DNA of 17,983 nt from Rhodococcus sp. IITR03 (GTDB lineage: Bacteria > Actinomycetota > Actinomycetes > Mycobacteriales > Mycobacteriaceae). Below, one piece after another: positions 8,258-15,045 of this stretch. The number at the start of each line of letters is the position of its first letter. Position 1 is the first letter of the stretch. Under the pieces are notes generated by a model. The model was not told where the DNA came from. It searched no databases and worked only from the letters and a program-made list of their open reading frames with translations. Position numbers and translations under genes: made by a program. The stretch is taken from NCBI GenBank assembly GCA_001017865.1, contig LATQ01000091.1, positions 1 to 17,983 of the forward strand. The letters run 5' to 3'.

Positions 8258-8258
8258 A
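8230..8258 (-). promoter_or_regulatory. Promoter of the pfpI-marR operon
   Basis: On the minus strand a perfect TTGACA (8258-8253) is separated by 17 bases from CAGTAT (8235-8230). Six more bases lead to ATG 8223, so the transcript is probably leaderless. The -35 is exact consensus, which is uncommon in this high-GC DNA. Confidence 0.7.
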
Positions 8259-8286
8259 TGGTGTCGAATCGTCGATCCAGGGTGAT

Positions 8287-8316
8287 TTGCCGGGTGGTCG
8301 CGGAGGCGATTAGCCT
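8287..8316 (+). promoter_or_regulatory. Promoter for the leader-oxygenase-metQNI unit
   Basis: TTGCCG (8287-8292) and TAGCCT (8311-8316) are 18 bases apart and point rightward, divergent from the pfpI-marR promoter. A start near 8323 gives a long 5' leader of about 250 bases before the oxygenase, with room for the Cys-rich leader ORF. Confidence 0.5.
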
Positions 8317-8378
8317 TGATCAGGACCACGTCGTGGCACTGTCGTCGAAGGTCGCATGCGACCTCATCGGAGGAGAAC

Positions 8379-8456
8379 ATGGGCAACACCCACACGCAGA
8401 CTGTGAGCACACGCGCTCGACGCGCCGTGGCTCCTGCGTGTTGTCGTTGCCGCTGA
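8379..8456 (+). CDS. Cys-rich leader peptide (25 aa)
   Basis: ATG 8379 follows a strong ribosome binding site (GGAGGAG ending at 8375) and opens a 25-residue peptide. It has an Arg-rich middle (STRARRAV) and ends ACCRCR, so three of its last five residues are cysteine. Short Arg/Cys leaders ahead of sulfur-related operons are known in actinobacteria, and polycysteine sORFs act as cysteine-responsive attenuators in mycobacteria. It sits between a promoter and the oxygenase-metQNI genes, which fits a sensor of cysteine supply. It is too short for homology to be secure. Confidence 0.65.
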   Translation: MGNTHTQTVSTRARRAVAPACCRCR

Positions 8457-8458
8457 TC

Positions 8459-8474
8459 GCCCCCTGTCCGGGGC
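8459..8474 (+). terminator. Possible attenuator hairpin after the Cys leader
   Basis: GCCCC (8459-8463) pairs with GGGGC (8470-8474) around a 6-base loop, beginning two bases after the leader stop codon. Its position suits attenuation, but the stem is only five pairs and no T run follows. The rest of 8475-8573 holds only the oxygenase ribosome binding site; I see no recognisable riboswitch there. Confidence 0.3.
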
Positions 8475-8573
8475 TTCTCGCACTGCTCTCACGATTCCCC
8501 TGAGTCCGCTGTGACCGACGATCCGGCGGTGACCGGGAATTCCTCGCATCCGATGCGGTTCGAAAGGCACATC

Positions 8574-9601
8574 ATGTCCGATTCGGCGGTATTGCCCGTC
8601 ATCGATCTGTCCGATCTCGACGGCGACGAAACAACGCGCAACGCCCTGCTCGATCGTCTCCGGGAGGCCACCCACGAGATCGGGTTCTTCCATCTCGCCG
8701 GTCACGGGATCGATCCCGCGCTCGCCGACGAACTCGTCGCGGCGGCCCGCGAGTTCTTCGCCCTCCCCGAGGCGGACAAGCTCGCGATCGAGAACATCCG
8801 CTCACCCCACTTCCGCGGCTACACCCGTGTCGGCGGCGAACGCACCCAGGCTACGTCGACTGGCGCGAACAACTCGACATCGGCCCGGAACGCGACGCCG
8901 TCGCCGAGATCGACCCCGACCGCCCCTGGGAGGTGCTGCACGGCCCCAATCTGTGGCCCGAGCAGGTCCCCCGACTGCGTGAACTGGCCCTGCGCTGGAT
9001 CGACGAGGCCGGCGACGTCAGGGCGCCGACTGCTCGGCGCATGGGCCGAGTCCCTCGCGCCCCCGCCGATCACTTCGAGGATGCCTTCGCCGATCCCGAC
9101 CCGCTGCTGAAGATCGCACGGTATCCCGGCCACGACCGCTCGGTCACCGATCAGGGAGTCGGCAGCCACAAGGACGTCGGCGCGCTGACGTTGCTCTACC
9201 CCGAACCCGGCAGCACCGGATTCCAGGTCGAAGGCGACGGCCGGTGGGTCGACATCGACCCGCTCCCAGGGCATTTCATCGTCAACATCGGCGAACTCCT
9301 CGAGGTCGCCACCGGCGGTTACCTCCAGGCGACCGTCCACCGCGTGCTGCCGCCCCCGGCGGGCACCGACCGCGTGTCGCTGCCCTTCTTCCTCAATCCC
9401 GGTCTCGACCGCGAACTCCCACCGGTGGAGCTGCCCGCGGACCTCGCCGCGGTCGCCCGTGGCGTGGGCCCCGACGCGCACGGCGGCACGCTGCACGCCG
9501 TCTACGGCCTCAACGCACTCAAGTCCCGCCTCCGGGCACACCCGAACGTGGCGGAGCGTTTTCACGCGGATCTCCTCGCCCGCTTCGCCGCACCCCGATA
9601 A
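8574..9601 (+). CDS. Isopenicillin N synthase-like 2-oxoglutarate/Fe(II) oxygenase (three frameshifts)
   Basis: About 342 residues after correction. The N-terminal DIOX_N part opens LPVIDLSDLDG and has EIGFFHLAGHGID and REFFALPEADK. The jelly-roll core carries the iron ligands H199 and D201 (SHKDVGALTLL) and the distal H256 (ATVHRV). R267 and S269 (DRVSLPFF) are placed to bind 2-oxoglutarate. Frame repairs: a missing G near 8850 (restores RTQGYVDWREQLD), an extra A near 9020 (restores GRRLLGAWAESL) and a missing G near 9056 (restores ESLGAPADHFED). ATG 8574 is preferred over GTG 8511 because GAAAGG lies six bases upstream. It leads the metQNI genes, so its substrate may be a small imported sulfur or amino-acid compound; this is inference. 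Confidence 0.9.
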
Positions 9602-9661
9602 TCGATCTGTCCGTCCCGCATGTCCAACGTCCCCGCATTTCCAACGGAAGGTATCCACCCG

Positions 9662-10497
9662 ATGTCACTGCGTCGTATCGTCGTCGCGTCCGCCGCGCTC
9701 ACCCTCGCTGCGGGCCTCGCGGCCTGCTCGTCGTCCGAAGGGGACGACACCACCCTCCGGATCTCGGCGTCGTCCACCCCGCACGTCGAGATCCTCGACC
9801 AGATCGTGAGCACCGGGGCGCTGGGCGACTACGAACTCGACATCGTCGAGATCACCGGTGAGGTCGATCCCAACGAACTGCTCGAGGCCGGCGACGTCGA
9901 CGCGAACTTCTTCCAGCACGAGCCCTACCTGACGGACTGGCAGAAACAGAAGGGTGTCGACGACCTCGTCGCCGTCGCCGACGTGCATCTCGAGCCCATC
10001 GGCTCTACTCGAACAAGATCGCCTCGCTCGACGAGTTGAAGGACGGCGACACCGTCGCCGTGCCGCGCGACACCACCAACTACGCCCGCGCGCTGTACCT
10101 GCTCGAATCGGCCGGTCTGCTCGAGATGGACGTGCCGTTCGAGGAGGCCGACCTGTCGGTGGTCACCGAATCGAACATCACCGCCAACCCGAAGAACCTC
10201 AACCTGGTCGGCATCGAGCGTCCGCAGCTCGCCCGTCAGCTCGACGACGCACAGATCACCGCCGCCGTGATCAATTCCAACTACGCGCTCGAAGCCGGAC
10301 TGAACCCGGCCGAGGACGCCATCGTCACCGAAGAGGTCGAGGACAACCCCTTCTCCAACCTGCTCGTCGTGCGGGCCGAGAACGAGAACGACCCGGCCGT
10401 GACCGCCCTGGCCGAGGCCCTCGAGTCGCCCGAGACGGCTGCCTGGATCGAGGAGACCTACTCCGGCGCCGTGCTGCCGGTCCACCCGACGAACTGA
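9662..10497 (+). CDS. metQ: MetQ/NlpA family substrate-binding lipoprotein (one frameshift)
   Basis: The extracytoplasmic binding component of a methionine-type ABC importer, anchored as a lipoprotein. The signal peptide ends in the lipobox LAAC with Cys22, then a Ser-rich linker. Family blocks are VDPNELLEAGDVDANFFQHEPYL, SLDELKDGDTVAVPRDTTN, and AAVINSNYALEAG. One base is missing near 10003; adding it restores EPIGLYSNKIASLDE and gives 278 residues. The start is ATG 9662, preceded by GGAAGG at 9646-9651; an in-frame ATG at 9620 would put 14 extra residues before the signal peptide. The stop overlaps metN as TGATG. Ligands of the family include L- and D-methionine and related sulfur compounds; the exact one is unknown. 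Confidence 0.93.
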
Positions 10498-11513
10498 TGA
10501 TCGTCGTCGAGAACCTCGTCAAGACCTTCCCCGGAGCCGGACGCTCCGGGGAGGTCGCGGCGCTGCGAGGGGTGTCGCTCGAGATCCCGGACGGCGAGAT
10601 CTACGGCATCGTGGGTCCGTCCGGATCCGGCAAGTCCACGCTGCTGCGCTGCCTGAACCTGCTCGAGCGGCCCACCTCGGGACGGATCCTGCTCGGTAAG
10701 GACGACCTGTCGACCCTGTCCGGTGCGGAACTGCGCGCGGCCCGTCGACGGATCGGGACGGTCTTCCAGCAGTTCAACCTGCTGCACTCGCGCACCGTGA
10801 TCCGGAACGTCGAGTTCCCCCTCGAAGTGGCCGGGATCGGCAAGGAACAGCGCCGCACGCGGGCGCTCGAGCTGCTCGATCTCGTCGGCCTGGCCGGCAA
10901 GGGGGAGAGCTACCCCTCGCAGTTGTCCGGTGGTCAGCAGCAGCGCGTGGGCATCGCTCGCGCACTCGCCGCAGAACCCGAGGTGCTGCTGTGCGACGAG
11001 GCGACGAGCGCCCTGGACCCGGACACCACCGATCAGGTCCTCGATCTGGTCGCCGAGGTGAACAGACGACTCGGTGTCACGGTCGTGGTGATCACCCACG
11101 AACTTGGGGTGCTGCGCCGGATCTGCAGCTCGGCTGCTCGGCTCGATGCCGGACAGGTGGTCGAGACGGGCCGGATCGTCGATCTCGTCGCCGATCCCGA
11201 GTCGGCGCTCGGGCACGCGCTCGTCCCGGTCGGCACCGACCCGTCGACGGTTCGGGTGCCGACACGGCTCTGGTCACCGCGATCGGTGATGCCGCGCACG
11301 GTCCGTGCTCGCGGAGATGATCCGCGCGATCGACGCGACATCGCTGTGGTCGGTGGCCGGGTCGAACAGGTCGGCAGCGTCACCGTGGGCCGGATGCGCC
11401 TGCGGTTCACGGCGGGCACCGAGCGGGCACTCATCGAGGGCTTCGTGGCCGAACGCCCGTATCTGAGCCTGGCGTGGGGGACGGAAGCCGAACTGGAGGG
11501 ACTCACGGAATGA
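10497..11513 (+). CDS. metN: Methionine-type ABC transporter ATP-binding protein (three frameshifts that cancel)
   Basis: The ATPase of the MetNIQ importer. Walker A is GPSGSGKST (40-48), the Q-loop is VFQQFNLL, the ABC signature is LSGGQQQR (143-150), Walker B is VLLCDEATSALD (from 163), and the switch His is in VVITHE. The tail is a NIL-type regulatory domain ending GRVEQVGSVTVGRMRLRF. The frame looks open throughout, but about 34 codons (11254-11354) are garbled. Three missing bases, near 11254, 11301 and 11353, cancel out; adding them restores GADTALVTAIGDAAHGSVL and AEMIRAIDATSLWSVGGRV. The corrected length is 339. ATG 10497 overlaps the metQ stop. In E. coli MetN the C-terminal domain binds methionine to inhibit transport. 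Confidence 0.93.
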   Translation: MIVVENLVKTFPGAGRSGEVAALRGVSLEIPDGEIYGIVGPSGSGKSTLLRCLNLLERPTSGRILLGKDDLSTLSGAELRAARRRIGTVFQQFNLLHSRTVIRNVEFPLEVAGIGKEQRRTRALELLDLVGLAGKGESYPSQLSGGQQQRVGIARALAAEPEVLLCDEATSALDPDTTDQVLDLVAEVNRRLGVTVVVITHELGVLRRICSSAARLDAGQVVETGRIVDLVADPESALGHALVPVGTDPSTVRVPTRLWSPRSVMPRTVRARGDDPRDRRDIAVVGGRVEQVGSVTVGRMRLRFTAGTERALIEGFVAERPYLSLAWGTEAELEGLTE

Positions 11514-11526
11514 CGGTGCAGGCGCG

Positions 11527-12194
11527 ATGAACAAACTGCAGTGGTACGACGCCTTCCCGGAGGTGTGGGAAGCCACCCTCGAGACGCTCTACATGGTTGC
11601 GGTGTCCTTCGTGCTCACCGTCGTCGGTGGTGTGTTGGTCGGGATCGTGTTGCAGTTGACGTCACCGTCCGGGCTGTGGCCCCGCAGGACGCTCAACACC
11701 GTCCTCGGCGTGATCGTCAACCTGTTCCGGTCGCTTCCCTTCCTCATCCTGCTGATCGCGCTGATCGGGTTCACCCGCTTCATCGTGGGTACCGCGATCG
11801 GGCCGACCGCGGCGATCGTGCCGTTGACCATCGGTGCCATCCCGTTCTTCGGCCGGATCGTCGAATCCGCTCTGCGGGAGGTGCCGCGGGGCCGGGTCGA
11901 GGCGGCCCAAGCGATGGGAGCCACCAACGCGCAGATCGTGCGCAAGGTGCTGTTGCCCGAAGCGCTGTCCCCGCTGATCGCCGGTGCCACCCTCACCCTC
12001 GTGCTGCTGGTGGGCTATTCGGCATGGCCGGTGTCATCGGTGGTGGCGGTCTCGGCGACTTCGCGATCGTCTACGGCTACCAGCGGTTCAACACGCCGGT
12101 GCTGTTGCTCGCGGTGGTCGTCCTCATCGTGATGGTGCAGATCATGCAGTCGATCGGTGATCTGATGGTCCGCAGGCTCGCGCACCGGCGGTGA
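11527..12194 (+). CDS. metI: Methionine-type ABC transporter permease (one frameshift)
   Basis: The membrane permease of the MetNIQ system, about 222 residues with five predicted helices. It has FRSLPFLILLIALIGFTRF, then the ATPase-coupling (EAA) loop ALREVPRGRVEAAQAMGATN, and LLPEALSPLIAGATLTLVLL. One base is missing near 12023; adding it restores GYSAMAGVIGGGGLGDFAI, a MetI hallmark. The 11527 ATG has a poor ribosome binding site. ATG 11510 overlaps the metN stop as ATGA and would read MTVQAR into this frame if one base were missing near 11526, so the true start may be 11510. A strong terminator follows. Confidence 0.93.
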
Positions 12195-12201
12195 CGCCCG
12201 A

Positions 12202-12232
12202 GAGCCGGGCGCACCACCGGTGCGTCCGGCTC
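12202..12232. terminator. Bidirectional terminator between metI and the siderophore-binding gene
   Basis: GAGCCGGGCGCACC (12202-12215) pairs with GGTGCGTCCGGCTC (12219-12232) over a 3-base loop. The stem is 14 pairs with a single G-T. It ends metI rightward, and its last two bases lie in the stop codon of the leftward gene. It can work from either side, though no T tract is present. Confidence 0.75.
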
Positions 12233-13260
12233 AGCGGTCGAGCTTCGCGATCGCCTCGTCGACGAGCGGGACGTAGCGGTCGATCGACCACGGCACGGTG
12301 AGCGGATTGATCATCGACGATCCCGTGACGAACGGCTGTTCCTCCGGCGCGACGAGCGACCCGCGCGCAATCGCCGGAATCTGCTGGTAGACGGGCTGCG
12401 ATTCGATCTCCGCGCGGTTCGCCGGGTCGGAATAGAACGTGAAGATCAGATCCGAGTCCTTCAGCAGTCCGGCGTTCTCGAGCCCGATGACCGCCGAGTC
12501 GGTGCCCTCGGTCTCCTCGAGAGTGTTCGCGACCGGGTCGACCGTCAGCCCGAGTCCGCGAACCATCGCCACGCGCTGCTCGTCGGGCATGAACACGCCC
12601 AGCGTGCCGGGGCCGGTGTTGTAGATATAGGAGAACGTCACGCCGGCGTATTCGGGGTGCGCGGCCGCGGTGCGTTCGAAGGTGTCCTCGATCCCGGTGA
12701 TCAGATCCAGTGATTCGTCGTGCTTGCCGAGCGCGGTGCCGATGGTCTCGATCTGGTCCTGCCAGGTGATCGTCCACGGCAGTTCGGGATAGGCGACGGT
12801 CGGAGCGATCGCCGACAGCAGGTCGTACTGCTCCTGCGTGATCCCGGACCACGGCGCGAGGATGACATCCGGGGCGAGTCGGGCGATCGCTTCGACGTCC
12901 ACCTCGGTGCCGCCGGTGAACTGCTCGGGCAGCGGCTCGCCGCGTTCGGTCAGTTCCTCGTGGATCCAGGCAGGTATCCCGTTTCGTCGCTGCCCCAGGG
13001 ATATTCCTCCATCCCACCGGGGTGACGCCGAGGGCGATCGCCGTCTCGGCCGAGCCCATCCCGAGCGTCACGACCCTCTGGGGCTGCGCGTCGATCTCGG
13101 CGGTGCCCAGTGCGTGCTCGATCGCAACGGGTTCGAAGTCGCCTGTCGGAGAGCCGTTCGAGTCGTCGCCACTGCCGGACGAGCACGCGGTGAGCGCGAT
13201 GGCGGCGGCGACGAGTACGACTACCGCGCGCGGCCCGCGGCGCTGGGATCGGAATTTCAT
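12231..13260 (-). CDS. Iron-siderophore ABC transporter substrate-binding lipoprotein, FecB/FepB family (two frameshifts)
   Basis: A 343-residue exported lipoprotein of the Peripla_BP_2 type that binds ferric siderophores for an ABC importer. The signal peptide ends LTAC with Cys26, followed by a Ser/Gly/Asp linker. The domain opens PQRVVTLGMGSAETAIALGVTPVG and has VDVEAIARLAPDVILAPWSG and SAIAPTVAYP. The two lobes are joined by a long helix, and it ends NPLTVPWSIDRYVPLVDEAI. Two bases are missing, near 13013 (restores VGMEEYPWGSDE) and near 12969 (restores YLPWIHEEL). GAGAGG lies seven bases before the ATG. An iron box 30 bases upstream says it is repressed by iron. No permease or ATPase gene is next to it, so it works with a transporter encoded elsewhere. 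Confidence 0.93.
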
Positions 13261-13290
13261 GAGTACCTCTCAGTGATGGGGGCCATGTCG

Positions 13291-13309
13291 AGAGGTGAGC
13301 CTAACCTTC
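13291..13309 (-). promoter_or_regulatory. IdeR/DtxR iron box overlapping a -10 element
   Basis: On the minus strand this reads GAAGGTTAGGCTCACCTCT. It agrees with the IdeR/DtxR consensus at 14 of 19 positions, including an unbroken AGGTTAGGCT. The same bases hold TAGGCT (13302-13297), a good -10 box for the siderophore-binding gene. A repressor bound here with Fe(II) would block transcription. Confidence 0.78.
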
Positions 13310-13556
13310 CGGCCGGGCGGTGGGTTACCGACAGATTTCGGGGCGGTCCCCAACTTCGTGATGTCCCACAAACAGATCACGAGACGGATGTCACATTTGA
13401 TAGTATTCTGTTATCGAAACCGCTCACGGCCCGAGCGGGAGAGGGGACGGCCGCACTCGGCCACCGCGGGGGTTCGCTCATCACCGACGATTCGTCGACC
13501 GGGAACGATGAGTGGATGCGGGGGTACGGGATGCGTCGTTCCGGGGAGGAACGGAG
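13310..13556. other. Intergenic region with an AT-rich patch
   Basis: No gene is supported in these 247 bases between two divergent genes. An AT-rich patch at 13395-13420 contains TAGTAT (13401-13406), TATTCT (13404-13409) and imperfect inverted arms TTTGATA and TATCGAAA. It probably holds the promoter of the small membrane protein gene, but no convincing -35 is seen. Confidence 0.4.
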
Positions 13557-13844
13557 ATGCTCATGGTTGCATCCACGGACAAGAGGTCCGATTCGGTGCC
13601 ACGCTCGAATCGGCGGATTCTCGCGATCATCGCGCTCACGGGAATGCTCACGATCGGATTCCTGGCTGCGGTGTTCACCGGGTCGTATCTGATCGGTGCC
13701 GCATTCGCCATGCTCACCGGCGCATGCATCGTACTGGCGCACCTGATGATCGCGCCCGCCTCGATCATCCACGACGACGAGGCGGAGGCGGCCATCCGTC
13801 CCGAGATCCGCGAGCGGTGGCATCCGCTCGGTAGCGGATCCTGA
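13557..13844 (+). CDS. Small two-helix membrane protein, function unknown
   Basis: A 95-residue protein. A basic, polar N-terminus (DKRSDSVPRSNRR) is followed by two hydrophobic helices, about ILAIIALTGMLTIGFLAAVF and YLIGAAFAMLTGACIVLAHL, and an acidic tail (HDDEAEAAIRPEIRERW). The positive-inside rule suggests both ends are cytoplasmic. GGAGGA at 13545-13550 lies six bases before ATG 13557, which fixes the start; an upstream in-frame ATG at 13512 has no such site. I do not recognise a family. It is one of the few genes here with no frameshift. It stands alone, divergent from the siderophore-binding gene and ending at a hairpin. Confidence 0.75.
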   Translation: MLMVASTDKRSDSVPRSNRRILAIIALTGMLTIGFLAAVFTGSYLIGAAFAMLTGACIVLAHLMIAPASIIHDDEAEAAIRPEIRERWHPLGSGS

Positions 13845-13863
13845 GCTCGTCCCGGCCCGCCGA

Positions 13864-13884
13864 TGTCGCGGCGCCACCGCGACA
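13864..13884 (+). terminator. Hairpin terminator after the small membrane protein gene
   Basis: TGTCGCGG (13864-13871) and CCGCGACA (13877-13884) form a perfect 8-pair stem with a 5-base loop, 20 bases after the stop codon. There is no T tract. Confidence 0.6.
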
Positions 13885-13917
13885 CGCGGGTTCCCCGGAC
13901 GAGCGGGTGTGCTCGGT

Positions 13918-13931
13918 TAGCATCTTGCCCG
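13918..13931 (+). promoter_or_regulatory. Putative leaderless promoter of the receiver-like gene
   Basis: TAGCAT (13918-13923) fits TANNNT and lies seven bases before GTG 13931. No ribosome binding site is seen before the GTG, which favours a leaderless transcript. The -35 region is GC-rich and unclear. Confidence 0.5.
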
Positions 13932-14327
13932 TGACCGACTCGCTGCGCATCCTCGTCTACAGCGACGATGCGACCGTGCGGCAACAGGTTCGTGATGCCC
14001 TCGGTACCCGCCTGCACCCGGATCTGCCTCCCCTCGACTACGTCGAGGTCGCGACACCGCCGGTCGTCGTCGAACGCATGCACGCCGGCGACATCGCACT
14101 CGCCGTGCTCGACGGTGAGGCCGCCCCCGCCGGCGGCATGGGTCTCGCGAAGCAACTCGAGGACGAACTCGACTCGTGCCCACCGATCATCGTGTTGATC
14201 GCCCGGGCCGACGACGAATGGCTGGCCCGCTGGTCGGCGCGAGGTGGCGCTGCGTCATCCCGTCGACCCGATCCGGCTCGGCCGCCAGGTCCTCGCTCTG
14301 CTCACCCCTCGCTCCCGCCCCTCCTGA
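13931..14327 (+). CDS. Atypical response-regulator receiver-like protein, Rv3143 type (one frameshift site)
   Basis: A stand-alone receiver-like domain of about 132 residues with no output domain, the same size and position (just before nuoA) as M. tuberculosis Rv3143. The acidic pair D12-D13 (YSDDATVR) and a candidate phospho-acceptor D61 (VLDGEAAPAGGMG) are present. The usual Lys-Pro of the last strand is instead His-Pro (HPVDP), and the conserved Ser/Thr after strand 4 seems replaced by Ala, so it may not signal by ordinary phosphorylation. At 14237-14241 two bases appear to be missing (or one added); adding two gives 132 residues, matching the family. A role in nuo expression or complex I function is suggested only by position. 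Confidence 0.8.
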
Positions 14328-14373
14328 CCCTTCCGGCGCGCGACCGTCCGGCCGCGAACTCGTATGCGGGGCC

Positions 14374-14389
14374 GGAGAATCTACTCTCC
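14374..14389 (+). terminator. Weak hairpin after the receiver-like gene
   Basis: GGAGA (14374-14378) pairs with TCTCC (14385-14389) around a 6-base loop, about 47 bases after the stop codon. Short stem; low confidence as a terminator. Confidence 0.3.
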
Positions 14390-14441
14390 TTCCGGTTGTG
14401 GAGCAGCCCGACACGCCGCCCCGAATCGAGGGCGTGAAATC

Positions 14442-14472
14442 GCGACAAGTCCGACGCGAACAGCACTAGTGT
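14442..14472 (+). promoter_or_regulatory. Putative nuo operon promoter
   Basis: TAGTGT (14467-14472) is a fair -10 box. GCGACA (14442-14447) matches four of six -35 positions with a 19-base spacer. A start near 14479 leaves a leader of about 108 bases, GC-rich and probably folded, before nuoA. No gene is seen in the remainder of 14328-14586. Confidence 0.45.
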
Positions 14473-14586
14473 GTGCCGTAACTCACAACCCGGAGCCGGG
14501 GTGGAACCGCCCGGTGCACGGCGGGGGTGGGTTCGCGGGCGACGAGCAGACCCGCGGCCGGATTCGCGCGAGCAACCGGAGGTCGC

Positions 14587-14946
14587 ATGAACGCTTACGT
14601 ACCGATCCTGGTACTCGGTGGCATCGCGCTTGCCTTCGCCGTCTTCTCCGTCGCGGTGGCGAGCCTCGCGGGCCCGAGCCGGTACAACCGCGCCAAGCTC
14701 GATGCGTACGAGTGCGGTATCGACCCCACACCCCAGCCGGTGGGAGGTGGCCGCTTCCCGGTGAAGTACTACCTCACCGCGATGCTGTTCATCATCTTCG
14801 ACATCGAGATCGTCTTCCTGTACCCGTGGGCGGTCCATTTCGACGCACTCGGCGTCTTCGGTCTGGCAGCGATGGCGCTGTTCATGTTCAACGTCTTCGT
14901 CGCCTACGCCTACGAGTGGAAACGAGGAGGCCTGACATGGGACTGA
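14587..14946 (+). CDS. nuoA: NADH-quinone oxidoreductase subunit A
   Basis: A small membrane subunit of respiratory complex I, in the proton-pumping arm next to the quinone site. The 119-residue ORF is intact with three hydrophobic helices. The conserved loop after helix 1 has [11 protein letters not shown], with the family's Cys and acidic residues. Helix 2 is [20 protein letters not shown], a NuoA hallmark, and the end is [19 protein letters not shown] at 14578-14582 sits just before ATG 14587. It is the first gene of the nuo operon; nuoB follows after 99 bases. Confidence 0.97.
   Translation: MNAYVPILVLGGIALAFAVFSVAVASLAGPSRYNRAKLDAYECGIDPTPQPVGGGRFPVKYYLTAMLFIIFDIEIVFLYPWAVHFDALGVFGLAAMALFMFNVFVAYAYEWKRGGLTWD
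14925..14939 (+). other. Strong unused-looking ribosome binding site and ATG between nuoA and nuoB
   Basis: A perfect AGGAGG (14925-14930) lies six bases before ATG 14937, inside the last codons of nuoA. The ORF it opens is in neither the nuoA frame nor the nuoB start frame. It may be the original nuoB start displaced by indels, or the start of a small coupling ORF. See findings. Confidence 0.4.
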
Positions 14947-15045
14947 CGACCCGCATGCACAGCGGGATGTCCTGCATACGAAGGGGTTCCGCGAGCGGAC
15001 GGCCGGGCATCGGGTGCCGGTCCGATTCCGGGGGAGGTGAGGACG

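Noticed and set aside
8511..8573. GTG 8511 as the start of the oxygenase
   Set aside because: ATG 8574 has GAAAGG at proper spacing and family homology begins there; the extra 21 residues look unrelated.
8320..8573. SAM or other riboswitch ahead of the metQNI unit
   Set aside because: I found only a 5-pair hairpin and a Cys-rich ORF; no conserved SAM-type core could be recognised by eye.
7115..13260. Accessory stretch as a mobile island
   Set aside because: No transposase, integrase, tRNA, flanking repeat or clear shift in composition was seen.
13512..13556. Upstream ATG (13512) for the small membrane protein
   Set aside because: There is no ribosome binding site before it, whereas GGAGGA sits six bases before ATG 13557.
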